This document shows, one piece after another, positions 33,976-44,469 of a stretch of 64,000 nucleotides of DNA; the stretch's first letter is position 1, and every line of letters starts with the position of its first letter. The notes under the pieces were generated by a model, which made no database searches, was not told where the DNA came from, and saw only the letters and a program-made list of their open reading frames with translations. This DNA comes from Margaritifera margaritifera (lineage: Eukaryota > Mollusca > Bivalvia > Unionida > Margaritiferidae): assembly GCA_029931535.1 (NCBI GenBank), contig JAQPZY010001621.1, positions 3,014,001-3,078,000 of the forward strand. The letters run 5' to 3'. Made by a program: the position numbers and the translations under genes.

Positions 33976-34340
33976 AAGCCCTTCATGCCAGTATGCTTTC
34001 TATTTAATTTGGCCAAATTCTGTCGAACATTTCTGAGCAAAAAGTTATTATAAGGTTTTTACTATTTTTAGTAATGGTGGCCATGTTTGATGTCTCTCTC
34101 ATTTTTTTGAGAAGTTGTTTACAGTTTTAAAAAAATTTTTTTTTAGTAATGGTAGCCATATTAGATGACAGATTAGCACAATTTGGACAAATTTGAAAAG
34201 CCTTGATATCAGAATGTTGCCTGTAAAATCATATGCAAATTTTTCAAGCATGTTTTGAGAATTTGTAAATAACTGTGAATGGACAACACACGAAGGACAA
34301 TACCATAAGCTCACTTGTCCTTACAGCCAGGTGAGTCAAA
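33976..34340 (+). repeat. Second repeat module with a terminal hairpin
   Basis: Follows directly on the previous tract and has its own end at 34309-34337 (GCTCACTTGTCC, loop, CAGGTGAGTC) then AAAAAA. TTTTTAGTAATGGTGGCCAT-like blocks occur twice. It is related to 21370-21600. Confidence 0.6.
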
Positions 34341-34787
34341 AAACTCTAAAGAAAATTTGATTTTGTTTACTTCTTAACTGGATCAGTTAATATCCCCCTC
34401 TCGGACACAATGCAGATACTATTGATTATCCTGAACTTTTTTGTCTTCTCGTGATCCGCATAAATTTAAACTGAAAATTCTGGGTGCAGATTTCCTCTCT
34501 TGTTCTTTGAAGTGATTCTTTAATTTGGATTCCTCAATTGATCGGTAGGAAAGTGGTGGAAACAAGTGTCTGGATAAATGAAGCTTCGCTGTGCAGAATT
34601 TTCATTTCAATTCTACATGTACTAAAATAATATTCACAGAAACTTTCAGTATTATCCAAAATTTAGTTTCCTCATACAAATACTAATCTAAGTTAGACTA
34701 TTAGGAAGTGAATTCTGCTTGATGCACAAAGTGAATGCTGACCAAATGGTTAGAGTGGTTATACAGTCATAGTTATAGGTAAATTAC
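34341..34787. other. Intron stretch, nothing recognised
   Basis: No exon-like or repeat-like signal seen. Confidence 0.45.
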
Positions 34788-35005
34788 TACATATACTCAT
34801 GTATAAGTCAAGTGCAAGTGCAAACTTCAAAGACACAGATCTGCTGTTGCATAATGCACTGGCAAATCTGGGTCTATGCAGTTTGTTGGGAGTAATCAGT
34901 AGAACAAACAACACATACCCTGATCTGCTGGTGCATTTTGCGATGCCTGATCAGGGTACATGTTGTTTACAATTGAATTAGACTTGTACAGAAGTGCATA
35001 TGGTA
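34788..35005. mobile_element. Double-hairpin MITE, copy 2 (inverted relative to copy 1)
   Basis: Two hairpins occur in the reverse order of copy 1: first CAAACTTCAAAGACACAGATC with CAAATCTGGGTCTATGCAG, then ACAACACATACCCTGATC with GATCAGGGTACATGTTGTTT. Length (218 bp) nearly equals copy 1 (215 bp). The ends TACATATACTCATGTATAAG and a weaker TATGGTA end fit the same terminal family. Confidence 0.75.
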
Positions 35006-35204
35006 TAATTTCATTAATCATTGAAATGTCCATCATTAGGCACAAGTCAGTAAAATTTTGAATACATTTATTCCTATTTTCTACATTTAATATTTTGAAA
35101 TATTAATACCTTTTGAATAGAAGGAGGCATTCAAAACTATTGACTTATTTATGTCTACAAAGAGATATCCGAGTCTTCATACAAAAGGCATGCTAAATTC
35201 TTAC

Positions 35205-35366
35205 CTCCTGATCCTGATTTCATTCTGTCCTTATCATTCTGTATTAGACGTTTTAATGTCATGTGACCAGCAGGGTTCTCCACAATGTGGGGGCTTTCTG
35301 TGTCTCCAGCAATAAATGGTTCTCCAGCAATCTTGGCAATTGCTTCCATAGCAACTGTGGGATTCC
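35205..35366 (-). CDS. PUM3: PUM3 exon with the ENPAGH segment
   Basis: Acceptor TTTTTATAG at 35367-35375 and donor GTAAGA at 35199-35204. Encodes NPTVAMEAIAKIAGEPF, then the family motif ENPAGHMTLKRLIQNDK. Window residues 270-323, in the CPL region. The in-frame ATG upstream at 35382 is intronic and not the start. Confidence 0.94.
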
Positions 35367-35454
35367 CTATAAAAAGTTTCACAGTATGATACTAACATAC
35401 CATTTGATGTGTGTTCTTACTGCTATTTAAAAAACAGCATCAATCATTGTGCCT

Positions 35455-36115
35455 CATTTTGAGGATGAGAAGCGATAACAAGATTTTTAAGATGGCTGCT
35501 GTCGTGGTCATATTGGATTCCTGAGTGGAACCAATTTCATTTAGGACAAACCAGACATCATAAGAAGTCTTCTGGTGAAAACCCCATGTCGATATGACTT
35601 TCTGTTTAGGAGGTGAAGCAATAACAAGATTTTCAAGATGGCTGCTGTGGAAGCCATATTGGACATGTCACATCAGAGCAGCACCATTTTCATTTAGGAT
35701 CAACTAGACCAGTGGTTCCCAAACTTTTTTGATTGCGACCCTATATACCATCTATTTTGACCCAAAATGCAGTACCGATAAAGGGTTGTAAGGGTCCTTG
35801 TGACCCTCATTTGGGTTGCAACCCGGTTTGGGGAACCACTGAACTAGACTTTGGATGAATGTGTGTATAAAGTTTCATGGCAATCCTCCAAGTATGAGAT
35901 TATGTCATGCTACAAGAAAAAAAGAAGCAATAACTCTAAACAAAAACTGCCAGACTAAGTTATTTGTTAATATGTGCATGTTCAGGTGATGACCATAATA
36001 TTTACCAAGTTTCATGACTGTCCATCAAAAACTGCAGGACTAGTTGTGCTGGATGAAGGATGGACACGTGGATTACTATATACCCCTACCTCGACTGAGG
36101 CAGGAGTATAAACAG
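35455..36115 (+). repeat. AAGATGG-family repeat fragments
   Basis: Two units of the family at 35465-35700 are split by a hAT-type MITE. A fragment with GTTTCATGGCAATCCTCCAAGTA follows. The tract ends near 36085-36110 in a CCCCTACCTCGACTGAGGCA hairpin followed by GGAGTATAAAC, a different terminal stem from those at 33940 and 40854. Confidence 0.65.
35710..35841. mobile_element. 132-bp hAT-type MITE with 8-bp target duplication
   Basis: Starts CAGTGGTTCCCAAACTTTTT and ends in the inverted counterpart TTTGGGGAACCACTG. AACTAGAC flanks both sides exactly (35702-35709 and 35842-35849). An 8-bp duplication plus CAGTG ends is diagnostic for hAT. It sits inside an AAGATGG repeat unit. Confidence 0.93.
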
Positions 36116-36387
36116 AAATGTGTTCATGGGAGATAAATGCACCACTACAGTGTGTAAGAAAATGACCTAAATGCAAAACTTATTTAAGTTGTGAATCACA
36201 GACAGACAGACAAAGGTAATATAACTTACTAATTTGGTAAAATGTTTCATTCACTATTATTACTTCTTTTTTTCAAAATGGTTTTTTTTTCTGTGTGCAA
36301 ATTTTGCATGTCAACTATGCATCAATTTCTCTGACCATATATTACATAGATAGTTTCATTAATTTATTTGACTGTAAATATATTTAC

Positions 36388-36533
36388 CCAAGGCATGAGT
36401 GATGATACTAAGGACTAGGAGTAGAGAGGAATTATTCAACACCAAATCACGGGCATTGTCCACAACATATTGCAAAAGTGGCTGGGAAAAAACCTCAAGC
36501 AGCTCTCGCTGTCGGACAGACTTCTCCTTTTTA
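36388..36533 (-). CDS. PUM3: PUM3 exon with RQRELLE
   Basis: Acceptor CATTTTCAG ends at 36534 and donor GTAAAT is at 36382-36387. Encodes KKEKSVRQRELLEVFSQ then PLLQYVVDNARDLVLN. Window residues 221-269. Both split codons match their neighbours. Confidence 0.94.
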
Positions 36534-36619
36534 CTGAAAATGAACAAAAAGTCTTGCAGATGTGAACATAAGAATACGAATTACAAGTTTTCTGCAGAGC
36601 ACTATGTCTTATCTGGAAG

Positions 36620-36830
36620 CGGCATTATTATGAAACAGCTTTCTGCTTAAGTAGGAAAGACAGGAAACCCTAGTATATCAGGAAATAAACCTAAGGCATA
36701 GAGCAATATTATACCAAGGTTACAGTTGAATATAGCAAATCATATAAAAGACATATAACTTACAAAAAGACTTTATCCAAAAATCATATCATTGATAATT
36801 CCATGACCGCTGCTGTCGGAAAAATAATAT
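36620..36830 (+). repeat. Single unit of the 175-bp repeat family
   Basis: TTCTGCTTAAGTAGGAAAGA, AGCAATATTATACCAAGGTT and AAAAGACATATAACTTACAA match the units at 22430-23040. Confidence 0.65.
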
Positions 36831-37241
36831 CTATGTCTGCCATTTACAGGTGACAAAATGAATAGCTATTGTTCATGTTGGTTTATCTGCACAAGGTATG
36901 CAATTTGATAAAAGTAAATAACAGAATTTTGATGAGCTTGTATCTATGAAGATATATTTTTTTTTTTTCAATTAAAGGATACAACAGAACCAGTTTCAAG
37001 CAAAATAATGTATGGTCTCCATTATTGCAAGATTGAACATTTTCTAAAATTTAAAGTTTAGACTTTTATCACCTCTGCAAATATACCAAATAATCACATA
37101 ATTTATTGCTATTTATCCTTTATAAATTCAAAAACTGCTATAAATCAGATTGAAACGTTAAGTCACCCAGTTTGGAAAAACTAAGCAAATCTGCATTTAA
37201 GAAAAAAAAATTATGCTGGATATCCAAGAAGCATATCAATC

Positions 37242-37305
37242 AAGTCATCTTTCACTGCAATTACTTTACCTAGAAGTCATCTTTCACTGCAATTACTTTA
37301 CCTAG
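37242..37305. repeat. Exact 32-bp tandem duplication across a PUM3 splice donor
   Basis: 37242-37273 and 37274-37305 are identical. Each contains CTTTACCTAG, that is, the minus-strand donor AG|GTAAAG. Protein continuity requires the copy at 37296-37301 as the real donor. Confidence 0.95.
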
Positions 37306-37444
37306 TGGTACTCTTGTCCCCTTCCTGAAGCACACGTACAATGTCTGGGTGAAAATGCAGTGGATCCCTGGGATTTAGTGGATACAACAAGACCTTTCTC
37401 CCATACTGGTCAGCAAACATGTCTTGTGTAGATTTTAACATTTC
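37302..37444 (-). CDS. PUM3: PUM3 exon with QYGRKVLLY
   Basis: Acceptor CTTACAG ends at 37445 and donor GTAAAG is at 37296-37301. Encodes EMLKSTQDMFADQYGRKVLLY, then PLNPRDPLHFHPDIVRVLQEG. The Puf-like repeat motif YGRKVLLY and NPRDP are strong family marks. Window residues 174-220. A duplicate donor lies 32 bp downstream. Confidence 0.95.
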
Positions 37445-37887
37445 CTGTAAGTGTGATATCCAGGGATGAGAATTACTTTTGCATAAACACAAAAAACCGC
37501 CTAATCCCCTTATCAAATACATCAACAGGATTCAACCTGATGGAGTCATTGGCCCACCGTGATTTTAACTAGGGGCCACTAAGAATTTGACATGGGCCAC
37601 ATTTTCTTCTGGACTTGTCTTGTGGTTACCCGCAGATTAGATAATAAATGTACCTCGAAATTATGTTTAAAATATTAATTATTCAAGTATTATGTTTTTA
37701 CATAGAGTAAGAATGAATCAAAATCATTTTATAATCCAAAATGAAGAACTTATTATTTATGAGAAAGCAATGAATTACAACTAATGTTGATTGCTCTAAG
37801 ATAAATTATCTATCATTGCCAGACAGGTTTCTAATAATGAAATGTAAATTTGTCAGACATGTCTCTAGTACAAGTATTAAAAAGTCT

Positions 37888-38476
37888 TCACAACGATTTG
37901 TTTTGAATACTTTTAATATTTTCCATGCTCATGAGTAATAATTGTGCAGCAACATGGGTTTTGTAAACATTTACGTTATAATTTTTCTCATTAAATTTTG
38001 ACTGATATTCAGCTGATTCAATGTGAACTGGTTCACAATCATCAAAATCAGGGGTGTGTTCGGAATCTACTATGTGACTCATATTATAATGTTTGGACAA
38101 ACTTTTTGTAAGATATGCTGGTGATAGTGATAATTTTGTGACTCCAGGGACAAAGAGAAACATTTTCCAACAGTTGGCTGGTTCAGATGAACTGATCATC
38201 AATCTTTAATGTAAACCAATCCCAAACACTATTTGTTATGAACATGAAAGCATAAACATTTTTGTTCAGTTTAACTTTATTTGCCAAGATCCCATTTTGT
38301 GATGTTGCATGAAAACTGAATAAATCAAAATAAAATAATTTAGCCTTACCTAAACTAATATCACACTCACAACTCTGATCTTTAGGCAAACATATCAAAG
38401 GAATCTTCAACATCCCCTGAGGAACTTGTTGGCAAAGTCTGATTTGAAACAGAGAATACTTGACTAATGATGTCAA
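37888..38476 (-). other. Unassigned coding-like remnant in a PUM3 intron
   Basis: Two overlapping minus-strand frames (38476-38183, then 38202-37888) together give about 200 codons, with an acidic segment (HTPDFDDCEPVHIE) that looks coding. An acceptor-like TTCCTCAG and a good donor (TTTAG|GTAAGG) frame a 67-bp block near 38350-38416. That block would break the PUM3 frame, so it is not a PUM3 exon. It may be a pseudogene, a nested gene or chance. I recognise no domain. Confidence 0.25.
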
Positions 38477-38548
38477 TGAACATCATTAACAACTGTGTTA
38501 CCAATTGCCACAGATGTTTATTGCTGTATATCAACCATGTTTATTTCC

Positions 38549-38601
38549 ATTGAAAGACTACATTACTTTGAATTTTAAAAAAGTCTTTCAATGGCAAATT
38601 A
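38549..38601. repeat. Short inverted repeat
   Basis: CCATTGAAAGACT and AGTCTTTCAATGG form 13-bp perfect arms around an AT-rich loop of about 22 nt. Confidence 0.75.
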
Positions 38602-39170
38602 TAAATACCTAATCTGGGCAGTATGCAACATACAATGGACAAAGTAATTCTTTTAAGGATGATCGCTTGTGAAAGGAGGAGTATTTAACAGAAGCAGGAG
38701 GAAAAAAGAAGACCCAAACTGGTGAGATGTTATGGAGAGAGAAATGAAAGCCTGGTTTGGAATTTAGACAGCCATGTACTGATCAAAAAATGCCCTATTT
38801 GAAAATCTTAGAATCAGGAGTGTAATGAAGATAAACTGGTTTGATATGATATTACAATATTTTCAACTCAATGACAGGCACTATAATTCCCAAGACCACA
38901 CCTAGATCATGACAAATTGCATCTTGTTAGGCCAGTATATGATGCCATTCAAGATAGATGCTTATGAAATTATAACCCCCATTGAAACAGAGATGTGATT
39001 CAGTGAAGGATGAAAGCTCCCACTTACACAAAATTATCACTGAAATATTTAATATTTCCATTTTTTCACACCTTGCTTCCAGAGTAGTATATTTATGGTA
39101 ATACTACTTGTGATCATGTGACTGTGAACTGGCTTAAGCAGGGCAAGACAATTTAGTAGCTAATTTCAAG

Positions 39171-39500
39171 CAGCATAAAACAATTAACATCCCTTTGATT
39201 CTGTGTGCAGGGTCAGCTGTATTCAGGGTTTGAAATTTGTCGAAGTGGATTATACTATGTGGGATCAGCAGTAATTCAGAAAGGATTAAAGACATTAATT
39301 GATTATGGCTGGATTTCTAAAGAGCTCAATCAGCATAAAACAATTAACATTACTTTGATTCTCTCTGCAGTGTAGGTTCTGCTTCGGTGCTTAAAGTTGT
39401 CGAGATCGATTGGAGTCTATACTATGTGTGATCAAAAATACAATCGGACAGTATAATAGATGTTAACTGATTATGGTTGGATTACTAAAGAGCTGAAGTG
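39171..39500 (+). repeat. Diverged tandem duplication, about 160-170 bp
   Basis: CAGCATAAAACAATTAACAT opens both copies (39171 and 39331), and GATTATGGNTGGATTNCTAA closes both. It lies just upstream of the hAT fossil and may be part of that element's 5' region. Confidence 0.8.
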
Positions 39501-39600
39501 GCATGAAACGGTTGGTTTGGCTTCAGTTTTTGAAGATAATCAAGATGCTTAAGTGTGTGTTATCACCTAATGCTAAAATGCCAAAATCTAAGCAACCAAA

Positions 39601-40440
39601 ATATCACACAAAATTCAATGATGGATGGAAATGAAAATTTCAGTGGTTGGAATCACGCTCAAAGGACATGAATATGCATTCTGCCCTTCCTGTAAAGCTG
39701 ATTTTAAAATCTGCTATGGTGGCAAGAAGGACATTATGCATCATGCAGAAACCCCATCTCATGAAAGCATATTAAATGTTACAACAAATACGCCATCACT
39801 GAAATCCATGGTTGCAGAATCTGCATCAAATGTGGATAAATATATATGTCCCAAGACACTGTTTGCCAACTTTATAGCTGAACATAATCTCCTGTTTATG
39901 GTAGCAGATCATTTTTCAGATCTAGTCAAAATAATGTTCCTTGACTATGAAATCGCACAAACGGATGCAAACTACTCGCATAATGACCCAAGCTTTGGGT
40001 CCTCACTGGGATAAGAAAGTCAAAGACATGTGCTGCAATGAAAAATTTCTCCTTCTCATTGAAAATTCACAATCTTCTGAAGTCAAAACTCCAGACCAAA
40101 ATTTGCAAATTTGTCCTAAGCTGACTTCTCTGTTCTGTCACACGTATGCATTAGTCATTCTGGAGGGTATGACATCTGTTGACAGAGTAACACCATCCAC
40201 CTGACACAACACATGAATGCAGAGCTCAATCCCAAAATAACTAACATGTTTAAACATTCTAACTACCATGGCCATTGCATGTTTGACACTCCCTCACAGC
40301 AATGCAGATGCAGAATGATCATTTTCTATGCGGATAAAAATTCAACAGGATCTTCAGGCAAGTCTGAACAACAGTACCATCCAGTCTCGGAATTACTGAC
40401 AGCAGCAAAGACTGTATCTAGTTACGACTGTTTCACTGTC
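39601..40440 (+). pseudogene. hAT-type transposase fossil, internally deleted
   Basis: The first frame (39625-40017) gives a BED-like finger (CPSCKADF then HHAETPSH) and FIAEHNLLFMVADHFSDLVK, both typical of zinc-finger hAT transposases. A frame change near 39960 leads to ALGPHWDKKVKDMC. Then most of the catalytic domain is missing, and at 40270 the C-terminal HSNADAE region appears in broken frames. It is the same family as 4390-4840. It is non-functional. Confidence 0.75.
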
Positions 40441-40734
40441 CAATACATTTTAGAGACAGAAACTTTGATTTTTGTATTGAACGTTTGTGTGGTTGTGATT
40501 ATGCAAGTGTGTGCACATATGTGTGTTTGTGTGTGGTGATATTTAACAATGCTAAGTCTAGCAGCTATTTTCTATTTTCTGCTTGAAAGTTTATTAAATA
40601 CTTCAAAGAAAACATATCTTTTAAAAAATTTTATTTAAATTTTAATTTCCAGTCATTTTATTTAGGCTTATATGAATAGATAGCTTATTCTCAATTGTAT
40701 GATGTTGTTTGTTTGGGTTGGCGGTATGAACTAG

Positions 40735-40885
40735 ACCTTGGGATGAATGTGTGTGTGTAAAGTTTCATGCCAATGCTCCAATTAGTTTGGGAGGAGTAGC
40801 AATAGCAAACTTATGCTAATGGAAGGATGGATGATGAACAGGCCAACCCATAAGCTCGTCTGGTCTATGACCAGTTAAGCTAAAA
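40735..40885 (+). repeat. Helitron-like 3' terminal fragment
   Basis: Contains AAGTTTCATGCCAATGCTCC, GGAGGAGTAGCAATAGCAAA, then CCCATAAGCTC and a stem-loop at 40854-40880 (CGTCTGGTC, TATG, GACCAGTT) followed by TAAAAA. It matches the terminus at 33940 without the upstream repeat array. Confidence 0.65.
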
Positions 40886-42099
40886 ATGAGAGGGCCAAAC
40901 TAGCTCTAGTCACAGGTGAGCACTCTCCCAGGAAAGATGAAATGAGGGAGCAATGTCAAACAGTGTAAAGTCATAAAATACCCATAAAATAATGCTGTCA
41001 TATTTCTTATCTAAGTTTTCAAATCTATGTCTTTCTGTATGTGTTATATATGTTCATACATTTAAAAAAAAATGTATATTTCCATGTTATATACTGTTGT
41101 CTTGTCTTTTAATCTGCTGTTACTGCTGGCATTGTAATGTTTCTGATGTGTATTGTTTTATTTTAAATATGTACTGTGTACCTGTCTGCTGAAATATGAA
41201 GTATTTGTGTTAAGTCATGTCGGTAAAATAGCTTGTTCAGAGCTAGTGTTTTTATTTTACCCAGACTACCAACGTGAAATAACATTTAGATCTTTTGAAG
41301 AATCAGTAAAGGGAGAAAAGGAACTATGCAAATAAAGAGTTGAAGGTGTTGGTGAAATCAGTTCATGTTTTTCATTTGTTTCTTAACTATCATAAAAAAA
41401 ATTCCAAAGACTGCATGTAATTATCAGTTTGTTCAGAGTGCTCCATTAGTTTTTGATGTTTAGTTCTGTGCAGAATTCTAAGGAACAAACTTAAGTAAAG
41501 TGTAGGAAAAATATGCCCGTCATGGCTGCTTGCAGCTTTCCCATGGGGGGTGGGGATGGGGGTGAGGGGAGGTTAAAGATAAAGAGGACCAATATTTGTA
41601 AATAAATCACTTGTTAACCTTTCTACATAAGCATTTAATTTCTGCATGTTGCATGAGATTTATATCATTATGTAGATGCCAATTTTCAGTTTATTGGAAT
41701 ACAAAGCAACAAATAAATGTTGTACACTTTCCCTGACTTTATTTTAAATAATAATTTCTTTAAAGTGGCCCCTCTATAAAAATTAGAAAGTCAGGTATTG
41801 TCAGTGAGTCTCAGGGATATAGCACTAATAAAGCTATCACTGTCACAAATCATGCCTCAACCTGTATGCTGTAAAACCCTACCTAGCTACTTGGCTCAGT
41901 GAATAAAGCTGATGGAATAGTGTTCTCATAGGATCAGTAGCTTACAATTAGCATTTTAAAGGGCTTTCTAACATCATATATACAATAAATTTGCAAATAC
42001 ATTTGGAAAATCATAACATTTGATAAAGTCTGTTATCTCTTGCTGTCCACACAAGAACATTCTTTGCACAATAAAATCATATTGCAGATTATGACTGAC
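40886..42099. other. Intron stretch, nothing recognised
   Basis: AT-rich, with a G-rich run near 41544-41572. The short plus-strand frames have no domain. Confidence 0.45.
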
Positions 42100-42234
42100 C
42101 TCTAAAAGTGCCTTCTGGACCAGCCTGGTGTCATCAACAACATCGAAGATTGCCAGCATTACCAAGTGCCCATACTCCTCCTTGCATATCTTCACAACAT
42201 GAGTCTTGAGGCTCTTTATGATCACCTTACGGTC
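42100..42234 (-). CDS. PUM3: PUM3 exon with DRKVIIKSLK
   Basis: Acceptor GTTTTCAG ends at 42235 and donor GTCAGT is at 42094-42099; both ends are in phase 0. Encodes DRKVIIKSLKTHVVKICKEE, then YGHLVMLAIFDVVDDTRLVQ. Window residues 129-173, containing Puf-type repeats. Confidence 0.95.
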
Positions 42235-42439
42235 CTGAAAACAAGTCAGAATTCTGATGACATGACAATGTACACACTAAAGCTACCAGAATTAGGTGCA
42301 TCACAAAAGGCCACATTCAATACAGCTTGCTCCATAGGACTTTAAACAGAGGAAATTGTGTGGGGAAACCCCAAGTTAGTTGAAAATGGGCATTCACTCC
42401 TCTAAATGATGACATGCTTTAAATCCAACTCCCTTCAGA

Positions 42440-43290
42440 ACTCATCAATACAAGCAACATCACACGTAAAAGTTGATAGACAAGGGTTATAACTCTGTCC
42501 AAAGCACAAATAACTCATCTAGGTGTATAAAAAAATATTCAAAATCAAATTGCATCAGAATATGTTGAATGGTTCTTGAACTATGCTGATTAGAAACAAC
42601 ATCTCATGAGAAGATATTAAGTTGATTGTCAAGGGCCATAACTCTATCCAAAATGATGCTGATAAGACAAACACATAAAAGGCACATCTAAGCCTATGAT
42701 ACAATGTACTCACCAAACTGCACTCAAAATATGTTGAATTGTTCTTGGGCTATGCTTATAGCAAATAACATTCCAAGATTCCATGTGATGACAAAAATTT
42801 GCTTGACAAGGGGCACAACTCAGTCCAAAATTGTGTATACAAGACTAAACCCATAAAAGGGACTTAAGTCCATGAAAAAATATTCATTTCCAAATTGCAT
42901 CACAATATGCTGAATGGTTCTTGAGCTATGCTAGTTACAAAAAGGATCCTATGTGAAGATATGAAGTTAATTGTCAAGGGACATAACTCTATCCCAAATG
43001 GAGCTGATGAGCCAAAACCCTTAAAAAACACATCTAAGTCTATCAGACAATGTTCATACCCAAATGCATCAGAATACCTTCAATGGTTCTCGAGATATGC
43101 CAATTACAAGCAACATCCCATGTGAAGATATGAAGTTAACTGTCAAGGAAAATGGACAATAACTCCCATCAAAACTGGACCTGAAAAGACAAAACCTTTA
43201 AAAGACACATCTACGTGGAATAAGCAATTCACTTACCAAATGGCATCAAATTGTGTCTAAGGGTTGCCAAGCTTTGGTGGTTACAAGAAG
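42440..43290 (+). repeat. Degenerate tandem repeat of about 170 bp, five units
   Basis: Units share TTGTCAAGGGCCATAACTCT, CCAAAATGGAGCTGATGAGA, AAACCCATAAAAGGCACATC, ATTGCATCAGAATATGCTGA, ATGGTTCTTGAGCTATGCTG and GTTACAAGCAACATCCCATG. The same family is at 57690-58202 and 59906-60020. Confidence 0.8.
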
Positions 43291-43295
43291 TGTGA

Positions 43296-43490
43296 TTGGT
43301 TTGGTTTGGTTTGGTATTCTGCAGCACAGCAATATATGTAGGTTATTTAGTGCTGAGGAAATAGGAGTAAAGTGCCTTGCCCAAGGACACACCATGGTAG
43401 CTGACACGGCATGATCTGATGGTAGGATTCGAACAATCACACTTCTGGTTGTAAGTCCAGCACACAATCCACTGAGCCACTGTGGCTCCT
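43296..43490 (-). mobile_element. Full-length-looking tRNA-headed SINE, minus strand
   Basis: From 43490 on the minus strand: GGAGCCACAGTGGCTCAGTG (A box region), a B box GTTCGAATCC, then GTGTCCTTGGGCAAGGCACT and a tail of (AACCA)n at 43296-43312. Compared with the other two SINEs it shares the GGCAAGGCACTTTACTCC and TTTCCTCAGCA body. I see no clear target duplication. Confidence 0.8.
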
Positions 43491-44469
43491 GTCTCCATTA
43501 ACTGCCTCTTATGAAATGCAGAATGCATTGGGTCTATTCTACATTACCAAGACTGCAGGGGGTTAACAGATAGACAAGAAGTATGAACAGATGAACATAT
43601 GGATTAAAGGGCGGACAGAGAAGGTGATTACTATTACTGCATCTCAATGTGGGGCCTTAATAAACCAGAATGTAATCAACAATTACAGAGCTTGCTTCTA
43701 TGACACTTTTAGTAGCATCCAGCAACCACTGTAAACATTAATTATCATGCAAAAAATAAATTAAGACTAAGTGATTTTGACCTATGAAATGTTGGCCCTG
43801 GTGACAGGACATAAAAGTATTTGTTAGAAAATCATTTGCCCCAACTCAAAATCAACTTGCCTCACAGCATTTGAATAACAAGGTGTTTACTTGTAAACAT
43901 GAATCCCCTTGCCAACAGGAACACATCTGGAGTAGCTGACAATATATACTGGTATAGAGAAAAAACCAGAGTCACTCATGAGTGAAAAATAGGTCACAGC
44001 AACCTACTTTTCTTATTGTTGAGTTCCTCTCCTTGAGATGCATCAACATCCCAATTTTTTTAAAAGTAAATTTAGTTTTTCCGAGAATATTTACCAGTTT
44101 TAGCTTGAGTGATACCTCGACGAAGATGCTTGCATTTGTGGGCAGGTGTGGGAGAGTTTAATAGTAATCTGATTAGGTAAGTATTCTCTGAGAATTTACT
44201 AAATAATTTGCATTCTCCTTTGAATACAATCCCTGATCACATTAATGTTAAAAGAATAGGTAATAGGAGGAGGCATGCTTAGCATCCGATCTCTACCATG
44301 GTAAACCACACTCCTAATATCAGACCAGCGCAACTGATAGTCACATAAGCCATGACAACAGTACCCAGGTAAAAGGAAACAATCACTGTCTCTCTCTTTC
44401 GTCTTGAGTCCACATTGCAGTACTGTGGACCAAATGTTCTCTGATCATGATGCACAAACACTAAATATA
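43491..44469. other. Intron stretch with one stray repeat unit
   Basis: At about 43940-44060 a single unit of the GGTCACA/GAGTTACT repeat family (see 46200-47700) is visible. Otherwise nothing is recognised. Confidence 0.45.

Noticed and set aside
35155..35382. Start of a gene at the in-frame ATG at 35382
   Set aside because: That ATG is upstream of the acceptor TTTTTATAG; the coding part is an internal PUM3 exon.
38350..38416. Extra PUM3 exon (67 bp with acceptor and donor)
   Set aside because: Flanking exons join in phase 0 without it, and 67 bp would shift the frame.
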